A DNA stretch of 44,553 nt from Rhodococcoides fascians NBRC 12155 = LMG 3623 (GTDB taxonomy: Bacteria; Actinomycetota; Actinomycetes; Mycobacteriales; Mycobacteriaceae): assembly GCF_001894785.1 (NCBI RefSeq), contig NZ_BCWW01000015.1, forward strand, positions 1 to 44,553, given 5' to 3'. The notes below the pieces were generated by a model. That model was not told the origin of the DNA, did no database searches, and saw only the letters and a program-made list of their open reading frames with translations. Shown piece after piece: positions 1 through 6,158 of this stretch. A program made the translations under genes and the position numbers. Each line of letters begins with the position of its first letter. Within the stretch, counting starts at the first letter, position 1.

Positions 1-6
1 GTTGCC

Positions 7-41
7 CAAATGTTGTAGCTCACAGTCAAAATGTTAGCGGC
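7..41. repeat. Short repeated motif, possible IS21-like element end
   Basis: CAAATGTTG at 7-15 recurs as CAAAATGTTAG at 28-38, separated by GTAGCTCACAGT-type sequence. Multiple spaced copies of a short AT-rich motif with a GTGAGC/GCTCAC element are typical of IS21-family ends, but no transposase gene is inside the window, so assignment to a family is a weak inference. Confidence 0.25.
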
Positions 42-205
42 CCCACCAAGCCGAGAAGACCAGTCCGACGTATCGGTGTCGGCTGCTCGGTAGGGGCGCT
101 CTGCCGGGACATTGTTCCTCACGGAGCCCTTCGGTGATCGCGCTATTCATTTGTGTTTCCGTCCTGTGATCTCACAGGTACATCGCCGCGGGCAAATGCG
201 CCGGC

Positions 206-413
206 GACGGAGGCCCGTCCGGCATGGACAACGTGGTCATGGCCTTTTAGGAGGTGACGGGTGAGCGCTTCCTGCTATGAGGTCGTCAGGAATCGGTATT
301 ACTCCCGTTGAGGGGAGGTCCGAAGGACCACGGTCATGGCGGCCAGGTGCTGGTCTCATGAGCTGCTTGTGGGCATTGATCAACGCCCTAGCAGGGACTC
401 GGAACTCCCGAGT
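206..413. other. Run of small hairpins, possible structured RNA
   Basis: Four stem-loops are visible in about 200 bases: GACGG/CCGTC (206-210 with 215-219), GGTCC/GGACC around GAA (317-321 with 325-329), GGGC..GCCC around an ATTGATCAAC core (371-388, extended by CTGC 363-366 with GCAG 391-394), and ACTCGG/CCGAGT (397-402 with 408-413). No coding function is evident. Dense stem-loops next to a possible IS end would fit a non-coding element such as a transposon guide or an intron remnant, but I do not recognise the sequence. Confidence 0.3.
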
Positions 414-849
414 ACGAGTCACAACGAGTGAAGCGGCGCGTGTTGCAGACGGGGAATTGGCGGGTCGGCGCTAGCGGCTCGGTGCACTTCGTTATCCGTC
501 TCGAAAGTGCTTCCCATATTCGCAGTCACAGCGCTCCGGCACGGGCGCGCGATGCCGACGTTTCAGAACCCGCAGAATGCCCGGCTCGTGACGGGGACCG
601 GCAATTGGCTGCCGCCGGCGGACGTTCGGAGATCGTGGCGAGCTGCACGCGGCAGCGACTTCGATTAGGTAACTCGTGGGACTGGCCCCATCATCGGCAT
701 TTCCGGCCGGATCTCGCCGCGCGGGAGCGATCACACTCGCCGCAACCTGCTGCCGATCTGTCCATGCACTTTTCGGGACCGTAAACGGACCGCAGACACG
801 AAGACGACCTCCATGGGTCGCGCGGAGCTCCTAGCAGGAACGGAGCGAG

Positions 850-894
850 CAACTCATCACTTTGCCCTCAAAGTGATGAGTAAGTGATGAGTTG
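850..894. repeat. Nested inverted repeat with two exclusive hairpins
   Basis: CTCATCACTTTG (853-864) pairs perfectly with CAAAGTGATGAG (869-880) around a 4-base loop. The same left arm, as CAACTCATCACTT (850-862), pairs perfectly with a second copy AAGTGATGAGTTG (882-894). The two hairpins cannot form together. The element sits beyond the tRNA-Lys terminator. It may be a dispersed repeat or a second transcription stop. Confidence 0.8.
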
Positions 895-914
895 GGGCAA
901 AACCCCGCAAAAGC

Positions 915-956
915 AAAACACCCCGCCTCCAGCTTTACGCTGGTGACGGGGTGTTT
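915..956 (-). terminator. Intrinsic terminator of tRNA-Lys
   Basis: AAACACCCCG (916-925) pairs with CGGGGTGTTT (947-956), and CCAGC/GCTGG forms an inner stem. Read on the minus strand the hairpin is followed by a T-rich tail (TTTTGCTTTTGC). It begins 6 bases after the tRNA-Lys 3' end. Confidence 0.85.
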
Positions 957-961
957 CGGTG

Positions 962-1035
962 TGCGCCATCAGGGATTCGAACCCCGGACCCGCTGATTAA
1001 GAGTCAGCTGCTCTAACCAACTGAGCTAATGGCGC
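962..1035 (-). tRNA. tRNA-Lys (anticodon CTT)
   Basis: A complete cloverleaf reads on the minus strand: acceptor GCGCCAT/ATGGCGC with A discriminator, D-arm GCTC..GAGC, anticodon arm GCTGA-CTCTTAA-TCAGC giving anticodon CTT, and T-arm with the invariant TTCGAAT loop. CCA is not encoded, as is usual in Actinobacteria. It has its own promoter and terminator and marks the border between gene-poor DNA on the left and conserved core genes on the right. Confidence 0.97.
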
Positions 1036-1039
1036 CGAT

Positions 1040-1101
1040 CCGCACCGCGTGTTCTCTGCGGTGCGGGAGAAACATTAACAGCAGATGCGGCCAGATGTGA
1101 A
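1040..1101 (-). promoter_or_regulatory. tRNA-Lys promoter and leader hairpin
   Basis: On the minus strand TTCACA (1096-1101) and TAATGT (1072-1077) form a -35/-10 pair with an 18-base spacer. Transcription would start near 1065. The leader then forms a 9-bp hairpin, CCGCACCGC (1040-1048) with GCGGTGCGG (1058-1066), ending 4 bases before the mature 5' end, possibly a processing signal. Confidence 0.55.
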
Positions 1102-1127
1102 ATCGGCTGGTCGGAGCACCTGTTGCG

Positions 1128-1349
1128 TCAGTTGAAGATCCTGCGCACCACGAGAACTGCCACCACTGCGCCGATTCCGAGCAGCGTGAACTTCACCGGC
1201 GGTTCGTTCAGCTTGGCCACGACGGACTGCTTGGTGTTGGCGACGATGTTCTTGGGGCTGGCACGGACGCTCAGCTCGTCCAGGGTGCTGGCGAGCTGAT
1301 TGCGAGCGGCCTCGATCTCGCGCTCGATTCGGTCGGTGTCCTTGGCCAC
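1128..1349 (-). CDS. DUF3618 small membrane protein
   Basis: Protein of 73 residues starting with MAKDTDRIEREIE. The N-terminal two thirds is a charged amphipathic helix (IEREIEAARNQLASTLDEL) typical of DUF3618. The C-terminus is a single membrane helix (FTLLGIGAVVAVLVV) followed by RRIFN. It matches in position and layout the M. tuberculosis Rv2520c gene next to bcp. The GTG start at 1349 is chosen because GGAGG lies just before it. An upstream TTG in frame has no ribosome site. It diverges from bcp across a 77-base gap. Function is unknown; the family is thought to sit at the inner membrane face. Confidence 0.85.
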   Translation of the reverse strand: MAKDTDRIEREIEAARNQLASTLDELSVRASPKNIVANTKQSVVAKLNEPPVKFTLLGIGAVVAVLVVRRIFN

Positions 1350-1414
1350 GTGTCCTCCAACTTGTTGCAAATAGTCTCGGTCGCAGTCGAGCCTAGAGCA
1401 CGACGATCTTTCGA

Positions 1415-1420
1415 TACTCT
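1415..1420 (+). promoter_or_regulatory. -10 element of leaderless bcp
   Basis: TACTCT followed by exactly 6 bases and the GTG start at 1427. No Shine-Dalgarno is present, so the transcript probably begins at the start codon. Confidence 0.6.
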
Positions 1421-1426
1421 CGTGCG

Positions 1427-1900
1427 GTGACCGAATACAGCAAGCTCGAACCGGGCGACACCGCTCCGGCGTTCACCCTCCCCGATGCGGACGGCAACGA
1501 CGTCTCCCTCGCCGACTACGCCGGCAAGAAGGTGATCGTGTACTTCTACCCCGCCGCGAGCACCCCGGGCTGCACCAAGCAGGCCTGCGACTTCCGTGAC
1601 AGCCTCGCCGAGTTGAACGGCGAAGGCCTCGAGGTCATCGGCATCTCCCCCGACAAGCCCGCCAAACTCGCCAAGTTCCGCGACAAGGAAGAACTGAGGT
1701 TCCCGCTCCTCTCCGACGAGGAGAAGACGACCCTGCAGGCGTGGGGCGCATTCGGGGAGAAGAAGAACTACGGCAAGGTCTACGAGGGCGTCATCCGCTC
1801 GACGTTCCTCGTCGACGAATCCGGCAAGATCGAGGTGGCGCAGTACAACGTCCGCGCCACCGGCCACGTCGCCAAGCTTCGCCGCGATCTAGCTGTCTGA
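1427..1900 (+). CDS. bcp: Thioredoxin-dependent peroxiredoxin Bcp/PrxQ
   Basis: 157 residues, the normal length for the BCP/PrxQ group. The enzyme reduces hydrogen peroxide and organic hydroperoxides in the cytoplasm with electrons from thioredoxin. The AhpC/TSA fold is clear: FTLPDADG near residue 16, YFYPAASTPGC with peroxidatic Cys49, and Cys54 five residues on as the resolving cysteine of the atypical two-Cys type. The GTG start is supported by a TANNNT box 6 bases upstream. Its 3' end overlaps that of the convergent M20 peptidase gene by 12 bases. The neighbourhood matches Rv2520c-Rv2524c. Confidence 0.96.
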   Translation: MTEYSKLEPGDTAPAFTLPDADGNDVSLADYAGKKVIVYFYPAASTPGCTKQACDFRDSLAELNGEGLEVIGISPDKPAKLAKFRDKEELRFPLLSDEEKTTLQAWGAFGEKKNYGKVYEGVIRSTFLVDESGKIEVAQYNVRATGHVAKLRRDLAV

Positions 1901-3253
1901 CCCCGCGAGCCGCTGCAGGAACAACGCCTCGGCGACGGCCATCTTCGCGATCTCCGCCGGATCCACGCTCTCGTTGGGGGCGTGGATCCGGCACCGAGGT
2001 TCCTCGACACCCATGAGCACGATCTCGGCGTCCGGCAGAATCTGGGCCAACGCGTTGCACAGCGGGATGGAACCGCCTTGCCCAGCCGTCCCCATCGGGT
2101 GCCCGAAGGCTTCCTCCAGCGCGTCGGACAGCGCCGAGTAACCCGGTCCGTCCGTTCGTGCCCGGAACGGCGATCCAAGAGCCTCACGCTCGACGGTGAG
2201 GCGGGCATTCCACGGCGTCCGCGCCTCGAGGTGAGCCACCAGAGCATCCTGGGCCGTCTGCGGGTCCATTCCCGGCGGCACGCGCAAATTGAGTCGCGCG
2301 CTCGCACGCGGCGAGATCGCTGCAGCAGACCCCACCACGGGCGGGCAATCGATACCCACGATCGTCAGAGCGGGCCGCGCCCACACCGCGTCCGCCACAG
2401 TGCCCGAGCCCGCCAGTTCGACGCCATCGAGCACCCCGGCATCGGAGCGAAACTGCTCGGTGTCGTACGCGACGCCGTCCCATGTCTGCGCGGCATCGAG
2501 GCCGTCGACCACGGTGTCGCCCTGCTCGTTGCGCAGCGTCGACAGCAGCTGCACCAATGCGGCGAGCGCATCGGGCGCGGGACCACCGTACATTCCCGAA
2601 TGCACTTCGCCCGCAAGCGTTTCCACGTGTACAACCACGTTGGCGATACCACGCAGCGTGGTCGTCACCGTCGGCAGACCCACTCGCGCATTGCCGGTGT
2701 CGCCGATGACGACGACGTCGGCTGCGAACAATTCCGGTCGCTGCTCCACCAGTGCTTCGAGCCCGCCCGTACCGGTCTCTTCCGAACCCTCACAGACGAT
2801 CCGGACGCCGATCCCGATGGACTCCCCCAGCGCCCGCAGCGCCAGCAGATGCATCATCACGTTGCCCTTGCAGTCGGCCGATCCTCGCCCGTACCACCGA
2901 CCGTCGCGCTCGGTCAGCTCGAAAGGTGCACTGTCCCAGAGCTTCAGCTCTCCTGGAGGCTGAACATCGTAATGCGAGTAGAGCAGCACGGTGGGCGCTC
3001 CCGCGGGTGCCGGACGTGAGCCGACCACCGCCAGTGAACCGTCGACCGTCTCGATCAATTGGACGTCGGGAATGCCGGCGTCGACAAAAGCGCGCTGCAC
3101 CCAGCGCGCCGCACCGATACATTCCTCGACCGGAAACTGCCGAGAATCGTGCACCGACGTGAACCGAACCAGCTCTGACAACTCCGCTTTCGCTCGGGGC
3201 ATTGCCGCTTCGATGTCGGATCGAATGTCCACGGGCGACAACTTGGCAGGCAT
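1889..3253 (-). CDS. M20 family metallo-dipeptidase
   Basis: 454 residues, cytoplasmic, probably cleaving dipeptides or N-acyl amino acids with a two-metal centre. Metal ligands and catalytic acids are all visible: SHYDVQPP (His94, Asp96), GSADCKGN (bridging Asp127), CEGSEETG (general-base Glu158 and Glu159), IGDTGN (Asp185) and RIHAPNE near the end. The lid domain is marked by GEVHSGMYGG. The ATG at 3253 is preceded by GGAGG, so the longer frame is not used. It lies 73 bases after the actin-like membrane protein gene on the same strand and may be co-transcribed with it. It is the positional counterpart of Rv2522c. The true substrate cannot be read from the sequence. Confidence 0.93.
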   Translation of the reverse strand: MPAKLSPVDIRSDIEAAMPRAKAELSELVRFTSVHDSRQFPVEECIGAARWVQRAFVDAGIPDVQLIETVDGSLAVVGSRPAPAGAPTVLLYSHYDVQPPGELKLWDSAPFELTERDGRWYGRGSADCKGNVMMHLLALRALGESIGIGVRIVCEGSEETGTGGLEALVEQRPELFAADVVVIGDTGNARVGLPTVTTTLRGIANVVVHVETLAGEVHSGMYGGPAPDALAALVQLLSTLRNEQGDTVVDGLDAAQTWDGVAYDTEQFRSDAGVLDGVELAGSGTVADAVWARPALTIVGIDCPPVVGSAAAISPRASARLNLRVPPGMDPQTAQDALVAHLEARTPWNARLTVEREALGSPFRARTDGPGYSALSDALEEAFGHPMGTAGQGGSIPLCNALAQILPDAEIVLMGVEEPRCRIHAPNESVDPAEIAKMAVAEALFLQRLAGSDS

Positions 3254-3326
3254 GAATCCTCCACACGAGTAGTGACAGACAGGCTCGTGCCAGTCTGCCA
3301 CTGCTCGTTACACAGAGCGCCTGCTG

Positions 3327-4700
3327 TCAGCCCCCGGACAACTGCTGATGGATCCACTCATCGGTCTGCTGCCAGTGCCGATCCCATGCTTCCTGCTCGA
3401 GCTGTTCCGGCGATTTCCCAGGCTCGGGCACAACTGCGGGAACGGTGAACTGCGGAGGGGCGACCTTCGTCGGAGCAGGCTGAGGAGCGACCACGGTCGG
3501 GCGCGGCGCGGCCTGCGTAGCCGCCCACGGCTCCGTCGTCGGTTCGGGCGCAGCGGCCGTCGTCGGATCCACAGTCGGAGGAACCGACTCCGGAGGCGGT
3601 GCGATCGCAGGTGCCTGAGCCCCCACGACCGACGGGTCCGTCGCCGTCGTAGGGTCCACGAGACGGGTTGCCCCGACCAGATCGGTACCGGCATCACGCT
3701 GTTCGACGCCTTGCTCGGCGGTCGACTCGGAGTCGCCGGGCGACGTCGCGGCAACTGCCACACCTGCCGACAGCACACCGGCCAGCAGCACAGCAGCGAA
3801 CACGAGCTTGCGGCCGGAACGTCGCGGCCCTGACGGCTTCGCGTCCACGGACTGCGGCGTGGCGGGTGGAGAAGCAACGGTCATCGGACGAAGCGCGACC
3901 ACTCCCCCTGGATGGGCAGTCTCCTCGAGTTCATTGGTCGCGTCGGACGGCGCTTCGACTACCTCGGACGTGGAGGCTTCGTGTGGTTCGGACTCACCCG
4001 ATGGCTTCTCGGCAGGCACGACGGACGGTGTCACGGCCGCGTCCCCCGCCGGGGCGGACGCGTTCTCGAGCGCCTGAAGCGCAGCTCCGCGTGCGGCGAT
4101 CTGGTCTGCATCTCCCACACGCACCACGGGCACGCCGAGTCCGAGAGCCAGAATGTCGATGACATCCCGATTGCTCGAGGAATCGCCGAACAGGGCAACG
4201 AACTCGGGCTTCTTGCCCGAGTGATCCACTACGTCCCATGCCAGCGGAATGGTGCTGCCGATGCGTTCGGGTGACATCGAATCCAACTCGGCAGACTTCG
4301 TCGGGGTGAACGATGCCTCCGTCGCGTCCGCGAGAGAGATGGAGACGCCTGTCTCGCCCATGTAGTACAGAAGAACTGTCTTCGCGTCGGCGAGCTCCTC
4401 CGACTGCGCCAGCCAGGCCAGGAAGGACGCGGACGCCGAACACAACGTCACGGATTCGTCGCCGAGAGCACCGAGAAAGTCGGTGCGTTCGGCCTCGGAT
4501 CGGTACACCACGCCCACTGCGTCGACGTCAGTGTGGAGACTGGCGGCCTCGGCGCGCATGATGTCGATCGCTTCGGTCAATACGGTGGCTGCGTCGGGGT
4601 CGAGCGGCGTCGTCCGATCGGCGATCACCTCGCCCGAGGTCGGCTCGACGAGAACCGTCTGCATCGAGCCAGACTCGATAGCTATGCCAATGGTTGCCAT
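3327..4700 (-). CDS. Membrane protein with actin/Hsp70-like head (DUF7159-like)
   Basis: 457 residues. Residues 1-210 form an alpha/beta domain beginning MATIGIAIESGSMQTVLVEP, with internal segments (AVGVVYRS, VLLYYMGETGVSISLAD, FVALFGDSSSNRDVIDIL, RGAALQAL) that resemble a degenerate actin/Hsp70 nucleotide-binding fold as in mycobacterial DUF7159 proteins. Residues 211-296 are an acidic linker, 298-318 a single membrane helix (LVFAAVLLAGVLSAGVAVAAT), and 320-430 a Pro/Ala/Thr-rich outer tail ending in a short helix (EQEAWDRHWQQTDEW). ATG 4700 is preceded by GGGAG. Orientation suggests the head is cytoplasmic and the tail extracytoplasmic. Function is unknown. Family assignment is from pattern memory only. 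Confidence 0.7.
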   Translation of the reverse strand: MATIGIAIESGSMQTVLVEPTSGEVIADRTTPLDPDAATVLTEAIDIMRAEAASLHTDVDAVGVVYRSEAERTDFLGALGDESVTLCSASASFLAWLAQSEELADAKTVLLYYMGETGVSISLADATEASFTPTKSAELDSMSPERIGSTIPLAWDVVDHSGKKPEFVALFGDSSSNRDVIDILALGLGVPVVRVGDADQIAARGAALQALENASAPAGDAAVTPSVVPAEKPSGESEPHEASTSEVVEAPSDATNELEETAHPGGVVALRPMTVASPPATPQSVDAKPSGPRRSGRKLVFAAVLLAGVLSAGVAVAATSPGDSESTAEQGVEQRDAGTDLVGATRLVDPTTATDPSVVGAQAPAIAPPPESVPPTVDPTTAAAPEPTTEPWAATQAAPRPTVVAPQPAPTKVAPPQFTVPAVVPEPGKSPEQLEQEAWDRHWQQTDEWIHQQLSGG

Positions 4701-4959
4701 GGCAGTCTCCCTGTGCTCAGGGTGGAGGCACCCGACCATGAACGACGTACGGCGAATCCGAACGACGATCACCCTGCACGGAAATTGATTCTGTTCCTTG
4801 AACCATACCTTTTGACGGTTTAATTGGTCCAGAGAAGTCTTAGAGTTCGTCACAGCACGCGCAACTGTTCCTTGTCGTCGGCCCCACGCTTCGTCGAGAC
4901 TCTGAGCTGTAGACACCGACGGAACCGACCAGGTGTGGCTACCGGGCACGTCCGCCGGA

Positions 4960-4965
4960 TAGCCT
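4960..4965 (+). promoter_or_regulatory. -10 element of leaderless TetR gene
   Basis: TAGCCT, then 6 bases, then GTG at 4972, with no ribosome site between. Confidence 0.6.
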
Positions 4966-4971
4966 GACCGG

Positions 4972-5688
4972 GTGGAATCCTCTGCTCGTGCTCAGTCCTC
5001 GCGCCGACTCGACGCCGCGCTCGAGTCGACGGCACAGACGCAGGAACTGATGCCGCGCCGTCGACCCACCCAGGAACGCAGCCAACGCAAATTCGACGCG
5101 CTGCTCCAAGCGTCGCGTGAGCTGCTCAGCGACGTGGGTTTCGAGTCGTTCACCTGCGAGGAAGTCGCGTCGCGCGCCGAACTGCCGATCGGCACGCTCT
5201 ATCAGTTCTTCGCCAACAAGTACGTCATCGTCTGCGAGCTCAATCGCCAGGATCTCGTCGGAGTTCAACAGGAGCTCGCCGAATTCGACGGCGAAGTGCC
5301 GTCACTGGACTGGGTACGCTTCCTCAACAATTTCGTCGACCACATGGCGGGCATGTGGATGACCGACCCGTCGCGCCGCGAGGTGTGGCTCGCGATGCAG
5401 TCGACGCCCTCGACGCGGGCAACCGGGGTCATCCACGAGCGAGAGTTCGCCGATCAGGTCTCGCGCATGCTGGGCCCGCTGACTCCGCGGACACCGCGGC
5501 ACCGCCGGAACCTCATGGCTCAGGTGCTGGTGCACATCGTGTACTCGATGCTGAACTTCTCGGTGCAGGACGGCCAGAGCCACGAGGACGCCGTCGCCGA
5601 ACTCAAGCGAATCATGATGGCCTACCTGCTCGTCGCCGAGAAGGAGAGCCGGCGTTCCGGCGGGTCGGTCAACACCGACGACGCCTGA
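4972..5688 (+). CDS. TetR family transcriptional regulator
   Basis: 238 residues. An Arg/Ser-rich N-terminal tail of about 30 residues precedes a classic TetR DNA-binding domain: RRRPTQERSQRKFDALLQAS, then the helix-turn-helix FTCEEVASRAELPIGTLYQF with FFANKYVI. The C-terminal two thirds is the all-helical ligand and dimerisation domain. It is divergent from the actin-like membrane gene (271-base gap) and convergent with acpS. Despite lying beside fas it does not resemble M. tuberculosis FasR (Rv3208) as I recall it. It may control its divergent neighbour or itself. The GTG start is supported by the TANNNT box 6 bases upstream. Confidence 0.9.
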   Translation: MESSARAQSSRRLDAALESTAQTQELMPRRRPTQERSQRKFDALLQASRELLSDVGFESFTCEEVASRAELPIGTLYQFFANKYVIVCELNRQDLVGVQQELAEFDGEVPSLDWVRFLNNFVDHMAGMWMTDPSRREVWLAMQSTPSTRATGVIHEREFADQVSRMLGPLTPRTPRHRRNLMAQVLVHIVYSMLNFSVQDGQSHEDAVAELKRIMMAYLLVAEKESRRSGGSVNTDDA

Positions 5689-5696
5689 CCCACTCC

Positions 5697-5759
5697 GCTG
5701 AACGAACACGAAAAGGCCCGCCCGATCTCGCGGATCGGACGGGCCCTGCTTCGTTCAGC
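5697..5759. terminator. Bidirectional terminator between TetR gene and acpS
   Basis: The core GGCCCG..CCGATC / GGATCGG..CGGGCC hairpin at 5715-5745 is flanked by a further perfect 10-bp pair, GCTGAACGAA (5697-5706) with TTCGTTCAGC (5750-5759). It starts 8 bases after the TetR stop and ends 6 bases after the acpS stop, so it can serve both. Confidence 0.8.
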
Positions 5760-5765
5760 CTGAAG

Positions 5766-6158
5766 TCACTCCTCCAGGATCGCCACCGCGGCGGCTATAT
5801 CGCCGTCGTGCGTCAGCGACAGATGAATCTTCACCGTCGGCAGGAACTCCTGCGCCATCCCGTGCAGCTTGATGGACGGACGGCCCCACGCATCGTTGAC
5901 GACCTCGATCAACGGATACGGATTGTCGCCGATCTGCGGAGGACGCGCGAATCGCGATGTGGCCCAGGCCTTCAGCACTGCTTCTTTGGCAGCCCACCGT
6001 GCCGCGTAGTGGCGAGTCGGATCGGAACTCTTGGTCGCGGCATGCCGACGCTCACCCGCGGTGAAGCTGTCGCGAATCATCGTCGTGCCGACCTTCTCCA
6101 TCTGCTCGGCGAAGTCGGACACCGTCACCAGGTCGAAACCCACTCCCAGGATTGCCAT
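5766..6158 (-). CDS. acpS: Holo-[acyl-carrier-protein] synthase
   Basis: 130 residues. AcpS transfers 4'-phosphopantetheine from CoA to the carrier-domain serine and here should activate the FAS encoded just upstream. Family motifs are GVGFDLV with Mg-binding Asp9, and RWAAKEAVLKA with Glu59. The gene is the last of the fas operon: the fas stop TGA overlaps its ATG by one base (TGATG), implying translational coupling. The closing terminator at 5697-5759 follows directly. Same arrangement as Rv2523c-Rv2524c. Confidence 0.96.
   Translation of the reverse strand: MAILGVGFDLVTVSDFAEQMEKVGTTMIRDSFTAGERRHAATKSSDPTRHYAARWAAKEAVLKAWATSRFARPPQIGDNPYPLIEVVNDAWGRPSIKLHGMAQEFLPTVKIHLSLTHDGDIAAAVAILEE

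Larger units (their letters stand above)
1..840. other. Gene-poor stretch, possible mobile-element remnant
   Basis: I see no convincing gene here. Open frames up to about 118 codons exist on both strands but their residue composition is arginine/histidine-rich and resembles translated non-coding high-GC DNA, and none matches a family I recognise. Bases 1-40 look like an insertion-sequence end and 200-420 holds a series of small hairpins (separate entries). The stretch faces the 3' end of tRNA-Lys, a common integration target, so it could be the inner edge of an accessory island extending to the left. That last point is inference. Confidence 0.5.

Noticed and set aside
428..784. 118-codon open frame on the plus strand in the gene-poor left region
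   Set aside because: No ribosome site, no leaderless box, no family resemblance, and arginine/histidine-rich composition typical of non-coding DNA.
1..840. Group II intron
   Set aside because: I looked for the conserved domain V hairpin and an intron-encoded reverse transcriptase and saw neither.
4972..5688. TetR regulator considered as FasR because it lies beside fas
   Set aside because: Its sequence does not resemble FasR (Rv3208) as I recall it, and it is transcribed toward acpS from the far side, not from the fas promoter.
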